Below, piece after piece: positions 54,365 through 61,301 of a DNA stretch of 61,301 nucleotides. Position 1 is the stretch's first letter. Each line of letters begins with the position of its first letter. Origin of the DNA: Salegentibacter salarius (GTDB lineage: Bacteria > Bacteroidota > Bacteroidia > Flavobacteriales > Flavobacteriaceae); contig NZ_FVZF01000024.1 of assembly GCF_900168265.1 (NCBI RefSeq), positions 1-61,301 on the forward strand. Reading direction: 5' to 3'. The translations under genes and the position numbers were made by a program. The notes under the pieces are model-generated. The model was not told where the DNA came from and made no database searches. It was given only the letters and a program-made list of their open reading frames with translations.

Positions 54365-54943
54365 TTATGTGTCCGGCATCATGCCGGTTTCATCTTTCAA
54401 TAATTTTTTTCTTAGACTTTCTTTAGCCCGGGAGATCGTTGTTCGGCAATTTGCATAGCTAAGGTTTAAAACCTTACCAATCTCTTCGTAATCGTAACCT
54501 TCAATTAAGTGCAGCGTTAAGGCAACACGGTAATTTTCCTTAAGACTATTAAGCGTTTTTAAAATCTTTTTTACTTTTTCATCTTTTGAATCATTTTCAA
54601 GAATAATTCCCTTACTTTCATCTGCTTGGTTTTTCAATTCATCGTTATAGGTGACTTCATTTAATTTTACCTTATGGTTGAAGGAATTGATGCTTAGATT
54701 CACAACTATCCTTTTTAACCAGGCACCAAAAGTGGAAACTTCCTGTAAAGTGTTTATTTTTGAAAAAGCCTTCAAAAAAGCTTCCTGCATAATATCTTCT
54801 GCTTCGGCGGTATCTTTTACGATACGCACCGAGGTATTGTACATTGCCCTATAGTAGCGCTCATACACTTCCATTTGCGCGCGCTGATCGCCTTTTTGGC
54901 AACGTGCAACAAGATCATTGATATGTGTGATGGTTGGTGTCAA
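54365..54943 (-). CDS. ECF-type RNA polymerase sigma factor (second)
   Basis: 192 residues. Region 2: VRIVKDTAEAEDIMQEAFLK, FGAWLKRIVVNLSINSF. Region 4: LNSLKENYRVALTLHLIEGY with helix-turn-helix YEEIGKVLNLSYANCRTTIS. First gene of the operon sigma, anti-sigma-like, two surface beta-solenoid proteins. Not closely alike to the sigma at 27505. The operon is divergent from lon, which responds to protein stress; a shared envelope-stress theme is possible. Confidence 0.92.
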   Translation of the reverse strand: MTPTITHINDLVARCQKGDQRAQMEVYERYYRAMYNTSVRIVKDTAEAEDIMQEAFLKAFSKINTLQEVSTFGAWLKRIVVNLSINSFNHKVKLNEVTYNDELKNQADESKGIILENDSKDEKVKKILKTLNSLKENYRVALTLHLIEGYDYEEIGKVLNLSYANCRTTISRAKESLRKKLLKDETGMMPDT

Positions 54944-55160
54944 TTAAAAAACTATCTAGTTTCTATAATAAAGATAGCTTTGATTTTGATTTGTTACAGT
55001 TTTGAGAAAAAAAATATAAAAAAGATGGTGGCACAGGAATTGACTACTTCTAATAGAAATTGCATAAAAAGCCGCTTAGAATACTAAGTTCAAGGCTTTA
55101 CCGAAAAAGAAAAGATTAAGAACCATAAACTGTTTGTGACAGTTTGACCTAAAATAAATT

Positions 55161-57611
55161 ATGGCTAAAACGAAATTAACAAGTTTTGACAGTTTGTCAT
55201 TGCAAGATATAGATCAGGACGCAGATTTAATTCCTTTAATGACGCCGGAAGATGAAGAGGAAATAAACCGTGAAGAATTACCCGAAACTTTACCAATTCT
55301 TCCTTTAAGAAATACCGTATTATTTCCGGGAGTTGTAATTCCTATCACCGCTGGAAGGGATACTTCTATTAAATTGATTAATGAAGCGAACAACGATTCT
55401 AAGATTATTGGGGTGGTTGCTCAGAAAGATGAAGAAGTAGAAAACCCTACAGCAAAAGATATTTACCGTACCGGTGTTGTGGCGCGCATTTTAAGAGTAT
55501 TAAAGATGCCTGATGGAAATACCACCGTTATTATTCAGGGTAAGAAACGATTTGAAATAGACGAGATTGTAAAAGAGGAACCTTACTTAACAGCGAGTAT
55601 TAAAGAAGTTCCCGAGGCAAGACCTGAAATTGATAATAAAGAATTTCCTGCAATTATAGATTCTATAAAAGAACTTGCTCTTCAAATAATTAAGGGAAGT
55701 CCAAATATTCCAAGTGAAGCTTCTTTTGCTATTAAGAATATAGAAAGTTCTTCTTTCCTTATCAATTTTGTTTCCTCTAATATGAATCTTGCTGTGGAAG
55801 ACAAGCAAAATTTACTGGAAACAAACGATCTTAAAGAGCGCGCCCTGGCAACTTTGCGACATATGAATGTTGAGTACCAAAAACTGGAACTTAAAAACGA
55901 CATTCAAAGCAAGGTGCAAAGTGATATGAGCCAGCAGCAGCGTGAATATTTTCTTCATCAGCAAATGAAAACCATCCAGGAGGAACTTGGTGGGGTTTCG
56001 CAGGAAGATGAACTTGAAGAAATGAAGCAGCGCGCCAAGAAGAAAAAATGGGGCGAAAAAGTACAGAAGCATTTCAATAAGGAAATTTCTAAAATGCAAC
56101 GAATGAATCCGCAGGTTGCTGAATATTCCATTCAGAGAAATTACCTGGATCTGTTTTTAGACCTTCCCTGGAATGAATTCAGTAAGGATAAGTTCGATTT
56201 AAAAAGAGCGAAAAAAATACTTGATCGGGACCATTACGGCCTTGACGATGTGAAACGCCGAATTATAGAATATCTGGCAGTATTAAAACTGCGTAACGAT
56301 ATGAAGTCTCCAATTCTTTGTCTATATGGGCCTCCGGGAACTGGTAAAACTTCCCTTGGTAAATCTATGGCCGAAGCATTGGGTAGAGAATATGTGAGAG
56401 TTTCACTTGGTGGTTTACGTGACGAAGCTGAAATACGTGGACATAGAAAAACCTATATTGGTGCAATGCCGGGTAGAATTATTCAATCTCTTAAAAAAGC
56501 AGGAACAAGCAACCCTGTTTTTGTCTTAGATGAAATTGATAAATTAAGTATTGGACATGCCGGAGATCCTTCTTCAGCTTTATTAGAAGTATTAGATCCT
56601 GAGCAAAACAGTGAATTCCACGATAACTTCCTGGAAATGGGCTTTGACCTTTCTAAGGTAATGTTCGTGGCTACGGCAAACACTTTAAGTACCATTCAAC
56701 CGGCGCTAAGAGACCGTATGGAAATAATAAACGTGACCGGTTATACTATAGAAGAGAAAGTGGAAATTGCCAAACAACACCTGCTTCCAAAGCAATTGGA
56801 AGAACACGGCCTTACTAAAGAACATATTAAAATTGCAAAGCCTCAATTAGAGAAAATCGTTGAAGGTTATACCCGGGAATCTGGTGTTCGTGGATTGGAA
56901 AAACAAATCGCAAAAATGGTGCGTCATGCGGCCAAAAATATTGCGATGGAAGAAGAATATAATGTTAAGGTTACCAATGAAGATATTATAGAAGTTCTGG
57001 GTAGCCCAAGACTGGAGCGCGATAAATACGAGAATAATGAAGTTGCCGGTGTGGTTACAGGTTTAGCCTGGACACAAGTTGGTGGCGATATTCTATTTAT
57101 TGAATCTATACTTTCTAAAGGAAAAGGGAACCTAAATATTACCGGGAACCTTGGGAAGGTGATGAAAGAATCGGCTACCATTGCGATGGAATATATGAAA
57201 TCTAACGCCGAAGAACTTGGTTTAGATCCTACAATTTTTGAAAAATATAACGTTCATATTCACGTGCCGGAAGGCGCAACACCAAAAGATGGGCCTAGTG
57301 CCGGGATAACGATGCTTACCTCTTTAGTTTCGTTATTTACCCAACGCAAAGTGAAGAAAAGTATCGCGATGACCGGGGAAATCACCCTTAGAGGTAAAGT
57401 GCTTCCGGTAGGAGGAATCAAAGAAAAAATTCTTGCAGCCAAACGTGCTCGCATTAAAGAGATTATTCTTTGTAGAGAGAATGAACGCGATATAAAAGAG
57501 ATCAAAGAAAATTATTTAAAAGGACTTACTTTTCATTATGTAAATGATATGAGTGAAGTTATTGATCTTGCAATCACCAAGCAAAAGGTGAAAAACGCCA
57601 AGACGCTTTAA
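55161..57611 (+). CDS. lon: ATP-dependent Lon protease
   Basis: 816-residue cytoplasmic quality-control protease. N-terminal LON domain ([19 protein letters not shown]), coiled region near 190-310, Walker [20 protein letters not shown] (near 390), Walker [10 protein letters not shown], and catalytic dyad Ser in DGPSAGITM (near 713) with Lys in [13 protein letters not shown] (near 756). Complete. Acidic extension of about 30 residues before the LON domain. Confidence 0.98.
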   Translation: MAKTKLTSFDSLSLQDIDQDADLIPLMTPEDEEEINREELPETLPILPLRNTVLFPGVVIPITAGRDTSIKLINEANNDSKIIGVVAQKDEEVENPTAKDIYRTGVVARILRVLKMPDGNTTVIIQGKKRFEIDEIVKEEPYLTASIKEVPEARPEIDNKEFPAIIDSIKELALQIIKGSPNIPSEASFAIKNIESSSFLINFVSSNMNLAVEDKQNLLETNDLKERALATLRHMNVEYQKLELKNDIQSKVQSDMSQQQREYFLHQQMKTIQEELGGVSQEDELEEMKQRAKKKKWGEKVQKHFNKEISKMQRMNPQVAEYSIQRNYLDLFLDLPWNEFSKDKFDLKRAKKILDRDHYGLDDVKRRIIEYLAVLKLRNDMKSPILCLYGPPGTGKTSLGKSMAEALGREYVRVSLGGLRDEAEIRGHRKTYIGAMPGRIIQSLKKAGTSNPVFVLDEIDKLSIGHAGDPSSALLEVLDPEQNSEFHDNFLEMGFDLSKVMFVATANTLSTIQPALRDRMEIINVTGYTIEEKVEIAKQHLLPKQLEEHGLTKEHIKIAKPQLEKIVEGYTRESGVRGLEKQIAKMVRHAAKNIAMEEEYNVKVTNEDIIEVLGSPRLERDKYENNEVAGVVTGLAWTQVGGDILFIESILSKGKGNLNITGNLGKVMKESATIAMEYMKSNAEELGLDPTIFEKYNVHIHVPEGATPKDGPSAGITMLTSLVSLFTQRKVKKSIAMTGEITLRGKVLPVGGIKEKILAAKRARIKEIILCRENERDIKEIKENYLKGLTFHYVNDMSEVIDLAITKQKVKNAKTL

Positions 57612-57617
57612 TCAGTA

Positions 57618-57768
57618 TAGAAGCTGTCTGGAAAGTCCAGTTATCGTCAACCTGAACTGGTTTCAGGTTCTAACATGAGATTAATTCTCATTTTCTTAGA
57701 TTCTGAAATTATCCCGAAGCTTCGGGACAGAATGACGTTCTCAGGGATTTTCCAAACAGCTTTTTTTA
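57618..57768. repeat. Cloverleaf-like dispersed repeat, copy C
   Basis: Outer arms AAGCTGTCTGGAAA (57621 on) and TTTTCCAAACAGCTT (ending about 57762) pair with two mismatches, then a T-run. CGTCA (57645-57649) pairs with TGACG (57733-57737), closing three hairpins: ACCTGAA/TTCAGGT, ATGAG/CTCAT and TCCCGAAGCTTCGGGA. It also terminates lon. Confidence 0.82.
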
Positions 57769-57806
57769 ATTTACAGCCAAAGTTTCAGGGAAAGTAAAGC
57801 TTTGCC

Positions 57807-57814
57807 TAATTTTG
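57807..57814 (+). promoter_or_regulatory. -7 element upstream of cmk
   Basis: TAATTTTG fits TAnnTTTG; start codon 23 bp downstream. Only a weak -33. Confidence 0.45.
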
Positions 57815-57836
57815 CCATCCATACAGAAAATAAATT

Positions 57837-58529
57837 ATGAGTAAGAAAATAACGATTGCTATAGACGGGTATTCTTCCACCGGAAAAAGTACCGTGGCTA
57901 AACAACTTGCAGCAGAGCTAGGCTATGTTTATGTAGATACCGGTGCGATGTATCGTGCAGTGACTTTGTATCTAATGCGTAAAATGTTGGTTAGTGATAC
58001 TCATTTTGACGAGGAAGCCATCTTAAGGCATTTACCATTTATTAATATCAGCTTTGTTTTTAATGAAGAGGTAGGTTATGGGGAAGTTCATTTAAATAAT
58101 GAGAATGTTGAAAAGGAAATCAGGTTGATGGAGGTCTCTAAACAGGTGAGTAAAGTTGCTGCTGTGCCCGATGTTAGAAAAATGTTGGTTAAAATTCAGC
58201 AGGAAATTGGCAAAAATAAAGCAGTGGTGATGGATGGCCGTGATATTGGAACCGTTGTTTTTCCTGACGCCGATTTGAAGTTATTTATGACCGCTTCTAC
58301 CGAAAAACGTGCAGAGCGCAGATATGACGAATTGAAGGGCCGTGGAGATGAGGTTAAATATGAAGATGTACTTGCTAACGTTAAAGAACGTGATTACCTC
58401 GATACCACCCGCGAAGACTCTCCATTAGTGAAAGCTGAAGATGCTATAGAGATTGATAATTCAGATATGAATCTGGAGGAACAGTTTGAAAAAGTATTAA
58501 AACTGGCCAAGGATAAAATTGAAGAATAA
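57837..58529 (+). CDS. cmk: Cytidylate kinase
   Basis: 230 residues. Phosphorylates CMP and dCMP. P-loop DGYSSTGKSTVAKQLA, substrate block VDTGAMYRAVTLYLM, MDGRDIGTVVFPDADLK, and Arg-rich RRYDELKGRGDEV. Standard length. Located before rpsA, as in many bacteria. Confidence 0.97.
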   Translation: MSKKITIAIDGYSSTGKSTVAKQLAAELGYVYVDTGAMYRAVTLYLMRKMLVSDTHFDEEAILRHLPFINISFVFNEEVGYGEVHLNNENVEKEIRLMEVSKQVSKVAAVPDVRKMLVKIQQEIGKNKAVVMDGRDIGTVVFPDADLKLFMTASTEKRAERRYDELKGRGDEVKYEDVLANVKERDYLDTTREDSPLVKAEDAIEIDNSDMNLEEQFEKVLKLAKDKIEE

Positions 58530-58555
58530 GCATTCTGTTTTTAAATTAATTAGGG

Positions 58556-58586
58556 TTTGAGAAAAGAAAAATAAGTTGTATTTTTG
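58556..58586 (+). promoter_or_regulatory. Promoter of rpsA
   Basis: TTTG at 58556-58559, 19 bases, TATTTTTG at 58579-58586, an exact match to both elements. The leader before the ATG is about 115 nt. Confidence 0.8.
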
Positions 58587-58706
58587 CAGCCCTTTTTGGC
58601 GAAGAATCGGAAAATCAAAAGGGGTTGGAAATCAAAACTATAACTACTTCTGTGTTTTATTTGCTTAATTTTTCCGAAGAATACAGGATACAAATTTTTA
58701 TCAGCA

Positions 58707-60560
58707 ATGGCTGAAGACAAAAAAAACCAGGACGTTCAGGACGAAAATCTTGAAGTTCAACCGGTAGCTGGAATGGCTACTTCATCGCAACCTGCTCCTT
58801 CTGAGCAACAGGAAAACCCTGAGAAATTTCTTGAAGAATTTAACTGGCACAATTATGAAGAGGGAATTGACCCTATTGATGATGAGAAGTTAGAAGAATT
58901 TGAGAAATTAGTTGCAGAAAATTTCGTAGACACTTTAAATGACGAAGTTGTAACAGGAAAAGTAATTAATATTACAGATCGTGATGCAATTATAGACATT
59001 AACGCAAAAAGTGAAGGCGTTATTTCCCTTAATGAATTTCGTTACAATCCAGATCTTAAAGTTGGAGACGACGTTGAGGTTTTGATCGATGTTCGTGAAG
59101 ATTCAACAGGACAATTAATCCTTTCTCACCGTAAAGCTCGTGTAATTCAGGCTTGGGATCGTGTGAACAAAGCTCACGACGAAAGTCTTATCGTAAACGG
59201 TTTTGTGAAATGCAGAACTAAAGGTGGTATGATCGTAGATGTATTTGGAATTGAGGCATTCTTGCCAGGTTCTCAAATAGACGTGAAGCCTATCCGTGAT
59301 TACGATGCTTATGTTGGAAAAACAATGGAATTCAAAGTTGTGAAAATCAACCACGAATTCAAAAACGTTGTGGTTTCTCACAAAGCGCTTATTGAAGCCG
59401 ATATCGAAGAGCAGAAGAAAGAAATTATCGGTCAGCTTGAAAAAGGTCAGGTACTTGAAGGTACTGTTAAAAACATCACTTCTTACGGAGTATTTGTTGA
59501 CCTTGGAGGAGTTGACGGACTTGTTCACATTACCGACCTTAGCTGGTCTCGTATCAACCATCCAAATGAGATCGTTGAACTTGATCAAAAACTAAACGTG
59601 GTAATTCTTGACTTTGATGAAGCTAAAACAAGAATCCAACTTGGTCTTAAGCAATTAAGCAAACACCCATGGGAAGCTCTTGACGAAAACCTTAAGGTTG
59701 GAGACAAGGTAAAAGGTAAAGTAGTTGTTATCGCAGATTACGGTGCATTTATTGAAGTTGCCGATGGTGTTGAAGGTCTTATCCACGTTTCTGAAATGTC
59801 ATGGAGCACGCACTTGCGTTCAGCTCAGGATTTCGTAAATGTTGGAGATGAGGTTGAAGCTCAAATCTTAACTTTAGATCGTGAAGACCGTAAAATGTCT
59901 CTTGGAATTAAGCAATTAACTCCAGACCCATGGACAGATATTACTACTAAATATCCTGTTGGTTCTAAACACAAAGGAATTGTACGTAACTTCACTAACT
60001 TTGGTGTATTCGTAGAATTAGAAGAAGGAATCGACGGACTTATCTATATCTCTGATCTTTCATGGACTAAGAAAATCAAGCACCCATCAGAATTTACTAA
60101 TGTAGGTGATGAGCTTGAGGTTGTAGTTCTTGAATTAGACGTAGATGGTCGTAAGTTAAGCCTTGGTCACAAGCAGGTTGAAGATAACCCTTGGGATAAA
60201 TACGAAACTGAATTCGCTGTTGGTACTAAACACACCGCAGAGATCGCAGAGATCGTAGATAAGGGTGCTACTATAGACTTTAATGAAGATATCACTGCAT
60301 TTGTTCCAACCAGACATCTTGAAAAAGAAGACGGTAACAAATTGACTAAAGGTGAATCTGCAGAGTTCCAAATAATTGAATTCAATAAAGAATTCAAGAG
60401 AGTGGTAGCTTCACATATGGCTATTCACAAAGAAGAAGAGCAGCAAATCGTTAAGCAAGCCGCTAAAAAAGCAGCAGCTTCGCAAAGCAAAGACAAAACC
60501 ACTATTGGTGATGTTAACGCCGATCTTCAAGCTTTAAAAGATAAAATGGAAGGGAAGTAA
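58707..60560 (+). CDS. rpsA: 30S ribosomal protein S1
   Basis: 617 residues with S1 (OB-fold) domains from about residue 75, e.g. SYGVFVDLGGVDGLVHITDL, GAFIEVADGVEGLIHVSEM, FGVFVELEEGIDGLIYISDL. Binds mRNA and brings it to the ribosome; important where Shine-Dalgarno is weak, as here. N-terminal ~75 residues are acidic and low-complexity (Gln/Pro/Glu). Strong promoter and terminator. Confidence 0.97.
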   Translation: MAEDKKNQDVQDENLEVQPVAGMATSSQPAPSEQQENPEKFLEEFNWHNYEEGIDPIDDEKLEEFEKLVAENFVDTLNDEVVTGKVINITDRDAIIDINAKSEGVISLNEFRYNPDLKVGDDVEVLIDVREDSTGQLILSHRKARVIQAWDRVNKAHDESLIVNGFVKCRTKGGMIVDVFGIEAFLPGSQIDVKPIRDYDAYVGKTMEFKVVKINHEFKNVVVSHKALIEADIEEQKKEIIGQLEKGQVLEGTVKNITSYGVFVDLGGVDGLVHITDLSWSRINHPNEIVELDQKLNVVILDFDEAKTRIQLGLKQLSKHPWEALDENLKVGDKVKGKVVVIADYGAFIEVADGVEGLIHVSEMSWSTHLRSAQDFVNVGDEVEAQILTLDREDRKMSLGIKQLTPDPWTDITTKYPVGSKHKGIVRNFTNFGVFVELEEGIDGLIYISDLSWTKKIKHPSEFTNVGDELEVVVLELDVDGRKLSLGHKQVEDNPWDKYETEFAVGTKHTAEIAEIVDKGATIDFNEDITAFVPTRHLEKEDGNKLTKGESAEFQIIEFNKEFKRVVASHMAIHKEEEQQIVKQAAKKAAASQSKDKTTIGDVNADLQALKDKMEGK

Positions 60561-60605
60561 TTTTATTCCCGTGAAGATGGGAATCTCCTAATATTTATCA
60601 TAAAT

Positions 60606-60641
60606 AAAAACCTCCTTAGTTCACGCTAAGGAGGTTTTTTT
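60606..60641 (+). terminator. Terminator of rpsA
   Basis: AAAAACCTCCTTAG and CTAAGGAGGTTTTT form a perfect stem with TTCACG loop, then T-run. Confidence 0.9.
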
Positions 60642-60679
60642 GTTTAATTATGTATCTATGGAATATTGTTGTTTTTAAT

Positions 60680-61206
60680 ATGGAAACTATGAATGGCCGG
60701 GATAACTTTACGAAGCGAAAAATTGGAATTATTTATTCTTCTGTAGATGGATAAACTCTTAAGATTTGCACAGAATTAAATGCTCTCTTCAAAGAGAAAC
60801 AAATGCAAACAGAAATTTTTTCAATTGATACTTTTTACGGTAATTTATCTGAATTTCATACTTTAATTATTGGGCAAGTATTAGATATGGAAAACATAAT
60901 GAGAAGGTTTCTGAATTTGTTCTGAAAAACAAAGAATATTTAAATGAAATAAGAACCGCGTTTTTCTCAGTTAACCTTGTAGCCCGGAATGAAGATAAAA
61001 ACTCTGCTGATACAAATCCTTACGTAATTAAATTCCTGAAAAAAACTGAATGGAAACCTGATTTTATTGGCGTTTTTGCCGGAAAATTAGATTATAAATC
61101 TTATTCCGTAATTGATCGATTAATGATTAAACTCATTATGAAATTAACTAATGGTCCAACTAGGTCAGAAAATCCAATAGAGTTTACTGATTGGGAAAGA
61201 GTAGAG
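60680..61206 (+). pseudogene. hemG: Broken hemG (menaquinone-dependent protoporphyrinogen oxidase)
   Basis: Flavodoxin-like enzyme that oxidises protoporphyrinogen IX in haem synthesis. The reading frame gives KIGIIYSSVDG, then TAA at 60752-60754 where family members have Gln (DGQT), then TLKICTELNALFKEK in the same frame. At 60872-60875 one base is missing: GGGCAAGTATTAGATATGG restores GASIRYGKHNEK if one G is added. The second frame then reads TAFFSVNLVARNEDKNSADT, RLMIKLIMKLTNGPT and FTDWERV, close to E. coli HemG, until the IS begins at 61207 and removes the last ~15-20 residues. One nonsense change, one frameshift and one insertion make the gene dead. Confidence 0.9.
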
Positions 61207-61217
61207 GGGTCTGTAAA

Positions 61218-61301
61218 TTAAACTCTGTCTGATGTTTCAATTCCTCTGGGGCTAGCCCCAGAGGAATTTGCGTTTATTTCCAGTGGTATACGGTCTCCAA
61301 A
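61218..61301 (-). CDS. IS256-family transposase, C-terminal end of second copy
   Basis: The last 27 codons and stop (TAA at 61218-61220 on the minus strand) of the transposase, identical to the left copy. It contains the 30-bp palindrome at 61239-61268. Confidence 0.85.
   Translation of the reverse strand, partial: FGDRIPLEINANSSGASPRGIETSDRV
61239..61268. repeat. 30-bp perfect palindrome, second copy
   Basis: Identical to 300-329, within the transposase 3' end of the right IS copy. Confidence 0.95.

Larger units (their letters stand above)
61207..61301 (-). mobile_element. IS256-family insertion sequence, second copy, end only
   Basis: The last 95 bases are the exact inverse of 267-361. 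The element ends at 61207 with GGGTCTGTAAATTAAACTCT and continues beyond the window. It interrupts hemG. The 3' ends of both IS copies face into the window. Confidence 0.92.

Noticed and set aside
1-61301. Composite transposon of 61 kb framed by the two IS copies
   Set aside because: The interior is core genes (purL, lon, rpsA, zapA, rny) with no cargo of accessory genes; a contig broken at repeats explains the ends better.
1-61301. CRISPR arrays, rRNA and tRNA genes
   Set aside because: No regularly spaced direct repeats, no rRNA-like stretches and no cloverleaf with tRNA consensus bases were found by eye.

Overview
The window comes from a low-GC member of the Bacteroidetes, most likely the family Flavobacteriaceae. 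The grounds are promoters of the Bacteroidetes type (TTG/TTTG, about 19 bp, TAnnTTTG) with weak Shine-Dalgarno signals, and families typical of the group: GldA-like small lipoproteins, DUF4199, head-GIN proteins, a GlmU-family protein, a zinc-free L31, four-helix-bundle (IVS-type) proteins, and a FadN/FadA/FadE operon. I saw no rRNA, tRNA, CRISPR array, prophage or conjugative genes. Most of the window is ordinary chromosomal core. Both edges are cut inside inverted copies of one IS256-family insertion sequence, so the window looks like an assembly contig that ends at repeats.

Layout. 1-361: 3' part of the IS256-family element. 362-1305: a decayed gene. 1308-10153: secreted M28 peptidase, YtxH protein, OtsA-OtsB fusion, a divergent GH15 enzyme and two MscS channels; this reads as an osmotic-stress and trehalose cluster. 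10269-19049: fatty-acid degradation. A MarR repressor with its own palindromic operator is followed by fadN-type HAD/ECH, thiolase and acyl-CoA dehydrogenase genes, with two four-helix-bundle cassettes inserted between the enzyme genes; fadD lies upstream as a separate unit. 19299-28101: purL, a lamin-tail lipoprotein, an RsmB-type rRNA methyltransferase, an Asp-box lipoprotein and a three-gene ECF sigma operon. 28102-28476: a long intergenic region with a possible small RNA. 28477-37737: MsbA-like exporter, phosphohexomutase, GT2, DUF4199, L31, GlmU-family protein and an M23 peptidase.

37922-47508: ZapB-like coiled coil, ZapA, a probable 6S RNA, RNase Y, aldo/keto reductase, XerD, two beta-barrel proteins, AroQ, a coupled small ORF plus Dph6-like ligase, dihydrolipoyl dehydrogenase and a collagen-like lipoprotein. 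47528-54943: two MsrB paralogues (one cytoplasmic, one lipoprotein), a hydrolase, an M48 lipoprotein, an MFS permease and a second ECF sigma operon whose last two genes encode beta-solenoid surface proteins. 55161-60560: lon, cmk, rpsA. 60680-61206: a hemG pseudogene broken three ways, the last by the right-hand IS copy.

The observations I rate highest are these. (1) Two four-helix-bundle cassettes inside the fad operon are each bounded by their own, unrelated inverted repeats. (2) Three cloverleaf-like dispersed repeats share a CGTCA...TGACG closure and sit at gene 3' ends, two of them nested in a larger terminator-like stem. (3) hemG shows stepwise decay. (4) The perfect MarR operator overlaps the -33 position of the fad operon promoter. 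I did not find a clearly new multi-gene defence or mobile system; the four-helix-bundle cassettes are the closest candidate to an undescribed element.
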